Source: Chitinophaga sp.
GTDB taxonomy: Bacteria > Bacteroidota > Bacteroidia > Chitinophagales > Chitinophagaceae
DNA length: 64,000 nt
Assembly: GCF_019236475.1 (NCBI RefSeq)
Contig: NZ_JAFAIX010000014.1
Location: 248,001 to 312,000 of the forward strand
Direction of reading: 5' to 3'
A model generated the notes under the pieces. It made no database searches, was not told where the DNA came from, and saw nothing but the letters and a program-made list of their open reading frames with translations. Numbering within the stretch: position 1 is the stretch's first letter; each line of letters opens with the position of its first letter. The position numbers and the translations under genes were made by a program. Below are positions 39,101-48,100 of the stretch, piece after piece.

Positions 39101-42100
39101 AGTCCCGCTTCAAGATTGGCGCTGTACAGCCAAGAACCGTGTTTGAATTGGATTTCAAGGGAAGTTCCAAGCCGGGTTTACAATTCGGCGCAGGTATCAC
39201 TTTGGCAAAAATTGGGTTATCGCTGGCGCCAGATAAGCTGGCAGGTTCAGCGGGTACCAATCCCATTGCCAACAATATCCTGGGTTCCGGCAGTTCCTCC
39301 GGTAATCCCCCTGTTAACCCCGAATTTTCTGTCACCGCCGCTTACGCAGATAAACTATGGGTAAACCTGAAAAGCAATACCGGTAATGGTTCACAAGTGA
39401 TTGTGCCGATAGAGCGCTCTTTCGGGCCATTGTACATTGATAGTTTAGGTTTAGGTTGGGAAGACACGAATAAGCTGTTAGACTTCCTCTTCTCCGGCAA
39501 TGTGGCCCTAGCAGGTCTTAAAGCATCGGTAGTGGGTTTAACAGTAGGCGTTCCCGTTACTGATCCGACGAATTTCAGCAGTTATAAAGCAGACCTACAA
39601 GGATTAGATATTAGTTTCCAAGGAGGGGCAGTGGCCATTAACGGCGGCTTCCTGAAAACTGAAACCACCGTCGACGGTGCAACCGTCATCATGTACAACG
39701 GTGTGGCGGTGATCAAGGCAGGTACCTTCTCGCTGGTGGCATTGGGGTCTTATGCAGAAGTACCTGTGTCTTCCGTACCTGGAGCTTCCAAAATGCCTTC
39801 CCTGTTCATTTTCGCGGTATTGAACGCTCCATTGGGAGGGCCTCCATTCCTGTTCATTACAGGAATCGCTGCGGGCTTCAGTTTCAACCGTTCGCTTTTA
39901 ATACCGGATATCACCCAGGTACAGGATTTTCCACTCCTGAAAGGTCTTGTAGATGGTACTTTCGCAGAGGGCGAAGATCCAGGCAAAGCACTGGAACAAC
40001 TGAGTACAGTGGTACGTCCAGAAGTGGGGCAATATTGGTTGGCCGCAGGTCTGAAGTTTACCTCCTTCGAACTATTGACCACTTCCGCCCTATTATTCCT
40101 CAGCTTTGGCAAGGAATGGGAAGTCAATTTGCTGGGACTCAGTTTCACTTCACTCCCACCAAAGATTCCAAGAAATATGGCATTGGCCTATTTCGAACTA
40201 GCCATCAAAATATCCTTCCGTCCAGAAGAGGGAGTACTCTCCGCCGAAGCACAACTGACGCCGAACTCGTTCGTATTATCGAGAGACGTGAAAGTGACCG
40301 GAGGGTTTGCCTTCTTCCTATGGTTTAAAAATATCAAAACATCCACCTACACCATACCTGCCGGTGACTTCGTGATCTCATTGGGTGGCTACCATCCTGA
40401 TTTCAACAAGCCGGCTTGGTATCCTATCGTACCGCGACTGGGCATGCAGTGGAAAATGGATATTTCCGTAGGCAGCATCAGTATCTCCGGTGGCGCTTAC
40501 TTCGCACTGTGTCCTACTGCCGTCATGGCGGGCGGTTATCTCAACGTGGCCTATCAACTGGGGCCATTGAAAGCATGGCTGAATGCCTCCGCCGATTTCC
40601 TCATTGAATGGAATCCGTTCTACTTCAATGTAGGTATTAGCATCACGGTTGGTGCATCTTTCGGAACCACCATTCTTGGTGTTTCTATTACCCTCCGTGC
40701 CGAACTGGGTGCTAGCCTCCACCTGGAGGGACCTCCAACACATGGTTACGTGAAAGTAGATTGGTTCGTGATCTCCTTCACCATTCCTGTTGGCTCCGGA
40801 CAAACCCAGACAGACGACCAGAATATCACTTGGGCAGCATTTGCCGATGCCTTCCTGCCTCCTCCAGCAGTACCAGGAAGTACGATGGGCAATGCCAAAC
40901 GGAAACTCAGCGCCGCTGCTGCAACACCTGTACAACAAGTGGTAAAACTCAATCCGGATAAAGGTTTACTCAGCGACAACGGCGATCGCTGGACCATTCA
41001 GCCATATCCATTTACGCTTAGCGCAAAATCAGCTATTCCAGCATCCAACATCACTGTAACCGCCAGCAATTTTAGCCAGAATGGCGTTACCGTAGGTGTT
41101 AGACCAATGGGTTATATCGATAACCTGAATGCACCACTGACCATCACGCTTTTCAACAGCAAACAGCAGCCTGTTGACCTGGAAGCACGCAAAATCAAAA
41201 TGGTAGTAGATGCCAATGGCGCGCCTTCAGCGATGTGGTCCAAAGATCCGTTGGATCGCAATAAGCCGCCACAAGGCAATGACATGGTGATTCCTGGCGC
41301 TTCCTTCGGCATCATGCTGGATGGCGATGAGTATAATTTCCTGGGGAATGTACCAGCATTCGACATAGAAAATCTCAAATATGAAATTGGCGCTTATCGG
41401 ATGTTGCCTTACAAACAGGTGATCAAATTCCCGCCAGCAGCGAGATATCCAGTGAGTGATCAGAATAATGCCTACCATGTGATTATGCATTCCATTATGA
41501 GTGATCCTATTATCGCCAAACGGAATACCATTCTCACAGGCATAGCCGCCAGCAATATACTGGCGCCGCTTAATCCGGACCTCAGTGTCATGGCGGCATC
41601 CGCAGACATGATTCTACAAGCGCTCCCTGTTATCGCCCGACTGGCTATCTACCAAAATAATGGCGAATTGGAAGCCGCAAAAATGATCCACCCACCAGCA
41701 ACACCTGCTGCTAAATTCAGCACCGCAAGTAATCTCAAAGCGCCGCAGTTGGTAGGTATGGTGAAACGATATAAAATTCATCGGAACAAAACAACCAAGT
41801 CAGGTAAACAGGAAAGCACTGTCAGGAGCCAGTACAAGTCGGTTAACAACATTTCACAAAAGACGAAAGCGCTGGCCGTTGGCACTTCTGCAGCAGATGC
41901 TCATGCCACTACCAAACAGCTCTATGATGGTACTTCCATTCTCTGGGCAGTAGATCATCAAGCAGATACGGAACTGCACCTGAAGGGCGATCTGCCACTG
42001 CGCGTAGTTAGCTTCGACCGTCATGGCCGGTTCACAGGCATCCATCACGTAATAGGTGATCAACAGATTACTGTAGCACCAGGCACTGCACAAGTAGCCG

Positions 42101-42714
42101 TACAAGGTTATGAAGGTGAAGGCGAAGGATTTAGCGGTTGGGAAATAAACTCACAACTGTTTAAAACCAATACCGTATGGGCACTCGGCGATGCGGCGAT
42201 GGTAAGGGTACAGAACAGTCAACGTATACGCGTTCGCGGTACACATACCAATACTGGCTTAATAGATGCAGCGGATCTGCTGTCACACAACCGGATAACC
42301 GATATCGGTAAAACTACCCGCAGTGGCTGGATACAATCTGTTTTCCCTGCTGGCATTCATTATATCGGTGTATTGCTGGAAGAACAGACAGGAGCAGAAA
42401 GACTCGATGTAGGTGTTGCCGCCGGCACTATACCGATGAAAGGCAGCAATCTCCCACCTGCACAGATATACGAAACCGAAAAAGGTACCCTGATGCTGTA
42501 TGCATGTCCGCCAGCAGATACCTACAACGCGATACTGGCAGTACCAAAAGATAATAAAGTGAAAATACTCGGTATGTATGGCCTGCCAGCATTACCGACA
42601 GACAAAGAAGCTGTCCATAATTTCATGCAGCTACGCAATGCAGGTCTGGATCTTACCGCTCCAGCAGTAAAATCCGCCACCGTAAGTATTCACTCCAAAA
42701 AACAGGCATTATGA
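33103..42714 (+). CDS. Giant 3203-aa protein with N-terminal repeats and DUF6603-like C-terminal region
   Basis: The start is the ATG at 33103; the reading frame also has a TTG two codons earlier, which is not needed. There is no signal peptide and no T9SS or LPXTG-type tail. The N-terminal third shows a degenerate repeat of about 260 residues. The motif G[TS]GT..[DN]P[FW] recurs at residues 359, 618 and 880, each preceded by an L.NP helix motif (about 310, 566, 834; weaker at 1179 and 1399). Residues 1500-2400 are amphipathic beta-rich (VDFSFGLDVLIPVDDNSG). Around 2200-2560, PLGGPPFLFITGIAAGFSFNR, YWLAAGLKFTSFELLTTSAL and SLHLEGPPTHGYVKVDWF match what I recall of DUF6603 proteins. The last about 600 residues form further beta domains. 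It overlaps the next gene by 4 bp. Function unknown. Confidence 0.75.
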   Translation: MINEITAAKTANHNKVVPGIGDNGISFSGLDPVLASMGLLIGLLTKPNPDQDVYQLNPGWFANPINNTQQGITANPEQFEQLLTSILGKIGGNALGIPVQDSSLLGTWYPIKNGNEPTGFYLVSYQKETNGVKETVLGLGVLHTWKVPPSTPLLTVNVWGLMPFVAIGNGSFKITFANEGYPISLGVAAQGGDPKLPLVDINGISFDGVKFSAMIDVAASDPFSVSLEVLALKLGSASPANKSLADLLAISGQEMLEIATNLFMGALSYVFPNQQQYLNYITPLLGLSSQVPNLPNITLPVMEWYKLFEVASNPSKYPDGVKTLFFDWFNALCTNTEALKGWITALSGFLGNTNLQVTGTGTRIDPFLLGILNLSSIGQLDFSVATTVDEGGIRYFYPGLAFTGANVALGSSPAVFTAQANLELGQFGLSAQAVTASPEINFQFQFALKNKTTGQPLVSYDGNSVGSLTAGLILGSDGKIVPDFSLNQVVTSATSFDKVNLLSPGELAEAGAAALSAAIGTLIGIGSNDFANNIGALIGLITPVSAQGKWPTTLPAPFSGTQMAHSILNPVKAWGDYYLSILQYANDIDGKSAFAFILQEMALLLQQTVAGLKVEVTGSGTKDNPWKAGIALSSSSLPAFLTAYKQVNKDNSIDLVMGMMLQPTITVGSVEIAPSLNLEGLALQFPANDGSIAASWLPAVSAKLQLPKGFMTPDLGGVVVSVSNAQLSAEWNRLSGWGWSMLIQAPKLIINGQDITLGQDLNFDQQTDLKNLVLNAVPAFSPFLVGALGALLMRVENRAALFAIGALGLIPDISKSPVFPAGLSWTGFQQLKLNSLSNPWPDLRNYLSTTFGTAANAKSLLSLLSYVINTEIAAAPATGGSGTFDDPWTIPLPLGFEGITWYDNAGQTLGLGAGRSQTWQYQLTSGNDTTKFAFDLHARANALKYNLATGTLLFDGQVPSFSLTGVLYNPDGMLVSLPSSLGSVEKVIVGCNLSYDTTNKSFHFEPIVTLVNVTLPGQQQQAQLTLQDFLDPAFPAALQNGFMVLLNAGLQQAFAQVKAKPLFQQAYSLLSMLGLTMAPDGETDLRNIQLYKITDGLLGINTAGWNGLLANFDSYIQTQFNNLLAIQDQRSLLFNFLSEIFGIQFPKFPEPVLQLLQGLGICKPAEEGYTVDPYTLLDLISNPYKTFQQLYQQLFAVANVDNLKQLAANLAKNLGPYKTGSWTFSTDATGVISFGILPADAFQLGSFLLVSGGIQLDLNNEKLQGELDIYCEKVGITMRSGFTLKLDNGTLQTDFKAAAVWGDGSKPTAQALNLIPFKTNDFLNNVADLAPAFTLNILLNAVFEEQLLKKYPLIQQIFIGLGLGDKIPTESLAVQKVVNGYLITEAIADQQWQMPSLMGILQDPLGWILSDDVLGTNGKFSISKLVQMLSHLPEVEASNGIKVTPDPKGMKISGMPYGFEIAMSGENDIATFGFDTKELIISDNWGTLNLLSFQVSVDGNYQPSFGGELTISSGTKIPVAFFVNTGYDKEFFLKIAQGKPETPSGISLQLLPFLGWGTLAEQTARLAAAAVLKNLVPIVLEKLSDSGAKAFVDKLNAFGTAVNTTELVDNIIKVLTPSAFAAKAQEDLLKDIEAVALAWLQEKFTQTGAPTTVQGLITLLQDVMPGLTAQGGRLAFKPDSKLPITILAGLNNDGFLGLWADFSLPDTQVLKVQIVEAGVGVKLDGTVDFSFGLDVLIPVDDNSGPGLTFAYDLGKGFHLVFDPVSDGTDFSKHSDLTIELLPNFFSKPTTEVAAMQESVTDWLLQVVKVVLPRYVSLLVLNIEKVKGWLEAPIVASIAGAPTPAALLEATSLILKNNGKYELNSIDNLTQLTPSGFFGNFFYTLMQTELTLLQFGDKNSGKITVGPRKGKQDYYGVRVAAPDLKLAALPNLVVQIGAEDTEWIDKSSNNGINGEPGIGFYLPITKSGNNELHVDFSLFNLLLYNLGFDIIGANGKPIVDQSRFKIGAVQPRTVFELDFKGSSKPGLQFGAGITLAKIGLSLAPDKLAGSAGTNPIANNILGSGSSSGNPPVNPEFSVTAAYADKLWVNLKSNTGNGSQVIVPIERSFGPLYIDSLGLGWEDTNKLLDFLFSGNVALAGLKASVVGLTVGVPVTDPTNFSSYKADLQGLDISFQGGAVAINGGFLKTETTVDGATVIMYNGVAVIKAGTFSLVALGSYAEVPVSSVPGASKMPSLFIFAVLNAPLGGPPFLFITGIAAGFSFNRSLLIPDITQVQDFPLLKGLVDGTFAEGEDPGKALEQLSTVVRPEVGQYWLAAGLKFTSFELLTTSALLFLSFGKEWEVNLLGLSFTSLPPKIPRNMALAYFELAIKISFRPEEGVLSAEAQLTPNSFVLSRDVKVTGGFAFFLWFKNIKTSTYTIPAGDFVISLGGYHPDFNKPAWYPIVPRLGMQWKMDISVGSISISGGAYFALCPTAVMAGGYLNVAYQLGPLKAWLNASADFLIEWNPFYFNVGISITVGASFGTTILGVSITLRAELGASLHLEGPPTHGYVKVDWFVISFTIPVGSGQTQTDDQNITWAAFADAFLPPPAVPGSTMGNAKRKLSAAAATPVQQVVKLNPDKGLLSDNGDRWTIQPYPFTLSAKSAIPASNITVTASNFSQNGVTVGVRPMGYIDNLNAPLTITLFNSKQQPVDLEARKIKMVVDANGAPSAMWSKDPLDRNKPPQGNDMVIPGASFGIMLDGDEYNFLGNVPAFDIENLKYEIGAYRMLPYKQVIKFPPAARYPVSDQNNAYHVIMHSIMSDPIIAKRNTILTGIAASNILAPLNPDLSVMAASADMILQALPVIARLAIYQNNGELEAAKMIHPPATPAAKFSTASNLKAPQLVGMVKRYKIHRNKTTKSGKQESTVRSQYKSVNNISQKTKALAVGTSAADAHATTKQLYDGTSILWAVDHQADTELHLKGDLPLRVVSFDRHGRFTGIHHVIGDQQITVAPGTAQVAVQGYEGEGEGFSGWEINSQLFKTNTVWALGDAAMVRVQNSQRIRVRGTHTNTGLIDAADLLSHNRITDIGKTTRSGWIQSVFPAGIHYIGVLLEEQTGAERLDVGVAAGTIPMKGSNLPPAQIYETEKGTLMLYACPPADTYNAILAVPKDNKVKILGMYGLPALPTDKEAVHNFMQLRNAGLDLTAPAVKSATVSIHSKKQAL

Positions 42715-44231
42715 CATCCAGTTTTGATACCACTCCCGGCACCATAGGCCCAGGTATGATACGCTTCTACGACGCTATTCTCAATCCACTGGAAGCAGGA
42801 GAATATACTTTGAAAGCAGAACATCAAGTAAAAGATCTGCCTGGAGAAGATCCTGCACCCTATGTGGCCACGCAACAGTTAATCGTGGATGGGCCTAGGT
42901 TTTCCATCAGTCCCGCAGACATTCACATGGTATATCCTCCTGCTAACCAGGAAGGCCTCTTTGATACGGTGCTGCCCAATATGGTGTTTACCAATTTTGC
43001 ATTGCCATGGGCAAGAGACATCGATCCAGCGGTTAAAAATGATAGTTATGCGAAGGCCGTAGATGCCGACAACAATCCCATTCCATGGATTGGATTACTC
43101 ACCATCTACCCCGATGAACTAGCAAACAATAATGGAACGATACTAGCAGGTGCGCCGCAAACGGTAACGGTAGCGGAGCTGGTAAAACCTACAGACAGTA
43201 AAATTCTTCCACCTGCATTGGGTGATCTCTTCGGGGCAGAAAATACGCAAGTATCCGTTGTAGATCTAGACCTGACCTATTTCCAGCAGATTTGCCCTAC
43301 CATAGATGAGCTTGCATTTCTGGCCCATGGGCGGGAAGTAAATACAGGCGGAAAAATCCTGTTGGGCATGGAAGACGATGGTTGCTTTTCTCTTGTATTT
43401 GGCAATCGGCTACCAATGGCGCCAGCAAAGAATACGATGTACCTCGTGTCTTATGAAGGACATCAGGAACATCTCCATGGAAGTACTATCAGTGGCGGCT
43501 ATACGAAAATACGACTTGTACTATTGGGTACCTGGCAATTCACCGCGCAACCTGCCCAAGGCAGTTTCATACAGTTGATGGCCAATCTTTGCTTGCAAGG
43601 CAGAGGCGGCGTAAAACTACTCCAGATGCCCCTTTCTGAGGAAACAGGAAAAATATCCGAGGACGCGCAAAAAGCCATTCAAATGGGATATGTACCCATG
43701 CAAAATAACATGCGGCAGGGAGAAGAAAGCACCTCCTGGTATCGCGGCCCATTTGTGCCCTCTCCTACTAAACGGGATTTCAGCTACGGTCCTTATCACT
43801 ATAGCGACCACGCCATTCACTATGATCCAGAAAGCGGGCTATTTAACCACGCCTATAGCACCGCATGGCAAACAGGGCGTTTGCTGGCATTATCCGATTC
43901 CAATTTCTCCTCCTCCATGTTCAACTGGCGAAATAATTATCTCAACAGCATCGTCAGCAGTACCAAACAACTGGACGGTGAAAAAATCAACGCCATTGCC
44001 GGAGAGGCACGCAGCATGATGCCAACCGCACATGCCAGTGCAGCAGTAGGCATGTTACTAGCGGGTGGCTTCAGCAAAGTAAAATGGCCGCAGATCACTA
44101 CCCGTACGGAAACAGTGTTGCAGGAAGGGCTACCAGGCGTACTTAGCGAGGAAGAAAAAATTGCCATCGTAGAAAATGATGCAGATCCACTTTTAATGCT
44201 TGTTAAAAAAATAAAAGGAGAACAGCTATGA
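42711..44231 (+). CDS. Unknown 506-aa protein, translationally coupled to the giant
   Basis: Not recognised. No signal peptide. The N-terminal about 70 residues read as an Ig-like strand set (GMIRFYDAILNPLEAGEYTLKAEHQV, ATQQLIVDGPRFSISPADIH). The next 300 residues contain VYPPANQEGLFDTVLPNMVFTNFALPWARD, WIGLLTIYPDEL, CFSLVFGNRLPMAPAKNTMY and VSYEGHQEHLHG, a mixed alpha/beta region with several Trp and Pro clusters. The C-terminus is helical (FSSSMFNWRNNYLNSIVSSTKQ). It overlaps the genes on both sides by 4 bp (ATGA), so the three are produced together. The repeated shared order suggests a complex with the giant protein. Confidence 0.65.
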   Translation: MTSSFDTTPGTIGPGMIRFYDAILNPLEAGEYTLKAEHQVKDLPGEDPAPYVATQQLIVDGPRFSISPADIHMVYPPANQEGLFDTVLPNMVFTNFALPWARDIDPAVKNDSYAKAVDADNNPIPWIGLLTIYPDELANNNGTILAGAPQTVTVAELVKPTDSKILPPALGDLFGAENTQVSVVDLDLTYFQQICPTIDELAFLAHGREVNTGGKILLGMEDDGCFSLVFGNRLPMAPAKNTMYLVSYEGHQEHLHGSTISGGYTKIRLVLLGTWQFTAQPAQGSFIQLMANLCLQGRGGVKLLQMPLSEETGKISEDAQKAIQMGYVPMQNNMRQGEESTSWYRGPFVPSPTKRDFSYGPYHYSDHAIHYDPESGLFNHAYSTAWQTGRLLALSDSNFSSSMFNWRNNYLNSIVSSTKQLDGEKINAIAGEARSMMPTAHASAAVGMLLAGGFSKVKWPQITTRTETVLQEGLPGVLSEEEKIAIVENDADPLLMLVKKIKGEQL

Positions 44232-45139
44232 AATCATGGGGAAACAGAGTAGCGCTCTGCTCAAATGTAACCAAGCAGTTATTATCTGCCAAAGAGGGTA
44301 ATTACCCGCCTCCGGATTTACCAGACAACCTCACTACCTGGCTGGCCCAGCTCACCTTGCTGTATGGCGTTCCGGTAAAATATATGGTTGCGGATAATCG
44401 TATGCTACCGCAGGAATCCATGCGATTCTTTTACATAGACCGGAACTGGCTGGATCGACTGGTGGATGGCGCCCTCAGTGTAGGCGTGCTTTCTTCCAAA
44501 GAGCAAGTATTCAACGAAACTTTCTACGAAGATATTTACGCCCAGATAGATGCCAAGCAAATGGAACTGCGCGCCAATCTGCGCAAAGAAACACCGGAGG
44601 CTATAACGGCCGCTGGTGGCGGCATGACAGGCGTTATTTTCCGTTCCGTAGTGGTATCCGGGTGGCCAGGTTTGGAAATAGAAGCCTTTAAAGCTAATAA
44701 CCCCGTAAAGATACTCCGTATGGATCGGCTGTCTGATAACACGATGCTATGCATCTGGGACGACCTGCCAGATACGGTGAATTTTATTGAGCCTTCCGAA
44801 GGATTACACTTTGGCATTATCCAGGACCCAGGCGCCAACACTTTTAAAGTGTACTTACGCGGCTTGGGATATCCTACTACCAAACCTTATCCTGCCGGCG
44901 AACAAATCTTTAATGGACCTGATCCAGTGGCAGCATCGGGTGGATTCCGGAATGGTGTAAAAGGGGTAATTGATATCGCTGGACTGAAAGATAGTATTAC
45001 CAAGGCGATGCCTGCGGGCGCGCTGCCAGACGGTAAATTATCACCGGGCGCCATGGCCATCCAAATGGTACGCGGGGCCGGCAAACAGCCGTATGATATG
45101 AATTCACCGGCATGTGACCCTTCCATTCCTCAATCTTAA
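44228..45139 (+). CDS. Unknown 303-aa protein of the giant-protein block
   Basis: Not recognised. No signal peptide or membrane helix. Features seen: an N-terminal helical part (LPDNLTTWLAQLTLLYGVPVKYMVADNRMLP); a hydrophobic-aromatic segment FFYIDRNWLDRLVDGALSVGVLS; a Gly/Val-rich segment GGGMTGVIFRSVVVSGWPGLEIEAF; and an end (LSPGAMAIQMVRGAGKQPYDM). It starts in the 4-bp overlap with the previous gene and ends 10 bp before the next ATG, so it is an internal gene of one operon. Confidence 0.65.
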   Translation: MKSWGNRVALCSNVTKQLLSAKEGNYPPPDLPDNLTTWLAQLTLLYGVPVKYMVADNRMLPQESMRFFYIDRNWLDRLVDGALSVGVLSSKEQVFNETFYEDIYAQIDAKQMELRANLRKETPEAITAAGGGMTGVIFRSVVVSGWPGLEIEAFKANNPVKILRMDRLSDNTMLCIWDDLPDTVNFIEPSEGLHFGIIQDPGANTFKVYLRGLGYPTTKPYPAGEQIFNGPDPVAASGGFRNGVKGVIDIAGLKDSITKAMPAGALPDGKLSPGAMAIQMVRGAGKQPYDMNSPACDPSIPQS

Positions 45140-45149
45140 ATCCTACATT

Positions 45150-48100
45150 ATGGCAGACACCCAATATATTCCCGTTTGGCCAGGCCCTGTAGTAATGGTG
45201 CCTGTACCGGTTGACATACTTCGTATAGGCAATCCCGATGTTACCTCTACTACTGTTTGGGCTACCAACAAAAATAATTACTATAACCTGTGGATGAAGC
45301 AAATCCCCGACCCTACACCGTTTGGGCAAGGTAGTTGTCCGGATGCAGGTATACACCTCATGTGGACGCTTCCCTATAGTATGCGCCAGGGACAACAATC
45401 CGACGAAAACAATCCAGATGGAAATGTGAACTTCCCATTTGTTCCCAACCGCTGGCTGATTACTCGTTTTACCTATCCCGTACAGGATAAAAACAATCCT
45501 AATCCCACCCCACCGCAGTTGCAAGCGACCATCGTTTGCAGTGATATGCTATTTGATATTCGGGATGCCACCAATAACGGTTCTTCCAATGGTGCTAGCC
45601 AATACCCATATCCAGATGATCCTACCTTCCCCATTAAAGGCATTGGCGTACCGATGCCGCTGGCCAATTGGAAAGGGGAAGCCCGTACAGGTAAAGCCCT
45701 GATTAAGGCAGTAGGCCCTGGTGACGTATCTTGGTCGGTGGCTTATGATAACGTGAAGAATGTATTCACCCTGCATGATGATGTAGGTAGTGCTGCCGCG
45801 CAATTTACCTATTCCCTCCTGGGTTGGTATGACGACCCTACGGATGATCTGCTCTCAAAGGTTACTACCAGTACCAATGAAGAGTGGATGAATATGTTGC
45901 AAGGCCAATTCGGCTGGTCTGTAGGCGGAGCAGGAGAAGTACAGGAAGCAGTGGACGACTGGCAGGCTTGGCAGAAATCCCACGGACTGGATGGTCCTTT
46001 TGACCCCAATAAACTCCAGTTGCCACCACAGATTAAAAATGCGATGATCGCCTGGAACAACTGGCGTCAGCAATATGGCGTGAAGGAAGACAAGCCTCCT
46101 TTGCCCACCCAGTGTATTTGTCATTCCATGGCTACTGTGGGTTGGCAGGGAGACACGGTGGCCTATGGCACAGGCGTTCCCACGCCGGAAGGTGGGGTGA
46201 GCATTGCAGTTGGCAACAACGCTATGGAAGCTATCTCCTCATTTATGGCCAATAAGGTAGTGGAAAGTCAACATCAAAATCCAGCAAATATACCCATCAT
46301 AGAAAGGGCGCTGGAAGCCTTCCAGAAAGATCTCTTATCGAAACTAAACGACGATCCTACCGCGGTAGAAATGGCCATCCATGCAGATCGGTTTGAACAG
46401 CATTACAGCGGCCAAGAATGGATCGTAGTACGACCAGAAAGTACAGACGAGAAGATTCTTGGTACTGGCGGTCAACAGTCCATCCCACTGAGCGCTGCTG
46501 ATACCGAAACCCTCACACAGCTCAATGCAAAACAACGAGACCTGAACACCTTGAACTTGGATTTACTTACGCTGCGACAAGAAATGTTTCAGCTCCATGT
46601 AAAACAGAGCCTCTTTGTAAAATCCACACCTGCTGCCATTAAAACACAGGTGAATAACAGCATGGCCGCCATTACCCAAGCATTGAATACGCAAACCAAT
46701 GCACGGGACCAAAAGAAAGCAGAAATAGACACAGATGCCACTGCATTCGCGACTAAGCTGGGAAATAATTTCGTGCTGAAAGCAGTGGACTTGTTGCCCG
46801 CTGCCGCACCTGTAGATCCGGTCATCATGGTTGGTGGCGCCTATATCGATACCAAACTTACATCGCCAGAACAATACACAGATACAACAGAACTCTTTGT
46901 ACGCTTTACTGGACAAACAGTAACCGGTATCAGTGTAACCTTCACCGTTAATAACACGCCTACCACACAATTGATTGCGGCGGCAGAACTCCTGGAGAAA
47001 GTAACCATCCCCACCTGGAACATCTTCCCGAAAGAAGCCATGGACCTGTGGATTGAGACCATGATCCTTGATACTTCTTGCGCTGCCTTGATTGCCTCCA
47101 TTTGGTTCAGCAAGACTGGTGTCTCCCCAAATAACGACCAGATGAAGCAACTCACCCAGCAGATCCAGGCACAGCAGACGGCTGTCTGGAATGATGCGGC
47201 TTCTCTGGGATTTCATCCGCAGGCACTGAAAGCGGTTTCTGGTATCGAAGGCGTGATACCTTCTCCATTTGGTGTAGCCTTTATCACCAAGCAACCATGG
47301 ACCCCTATTTACATGGATTGGAAGATACAGTACATCCCTTCTTCCATGGATGCGACCAGCTCCTTAACCAATTGGAAACTGGGAGATATTGATTTCGACT
47401 GGACCGGCAGTAGCCTCACACCACCAACCAATAACATTGTACTATATGGCCGTGCCGTGATGAATGCAAAATCATCGCAAGTGATAAAATCCAAAATGGC
47501 ATCCTTCCAGAGAGATCCCATATTCGACGGACTTCCGCAATATGTACTGGATGATCTACAAAGAGTGGCGGGTATGGTAGGACACCTGGATTTACTCACA
47601 CAGTCGATGAGCGGTTTTACCAAACAACTTATCACTTCCCTGATCTCTATCAATACTGCACCAACAGATGCAAATGTCAAAAAGCTGCTGGGTGATAGCG
47701 AACTTAATTTCAGGCCGAAGTTGGTGAATTACCAGGACTCACAGCCTTTCTTCCCTATTCGTGCAGGCCATTTCCAACTGGTAGACCTTTGGGTGGTAGA
47801 TGCTTTCGGGCAGGTATTAAAAACAAAGAGCAGCTTCGCTTCGCCACTGGACCCACTGCCGAATGTGTACTGGTGCGAAAACTTAACTACCAGCAGTCCT
47901 AACTTTAAGGACCCGGACAGCAAATATTACGGACAACTTTCGCCGAGAGTGTCCCAGCCGTCGAATGTTCATTTGAACCTGCTGCAACAGAATAATGATA
48001 CTATTAGGACTAATTCCTCTGATTTAACTAGTCCTATTTGCGGCTGGGTAATGCCCAACCACATTGATAATTCCCTGATGGTATTTGATGCCAATGGCAT

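Noticed and set aside
45114..45149. GTG start for the 1331-aa protein inside the previous gene
   Set aside because: It would overlap the previous gene by 26 bp; the ATG at 45150 lies 10 bp after that gene's stop, in line with the operon spacing.
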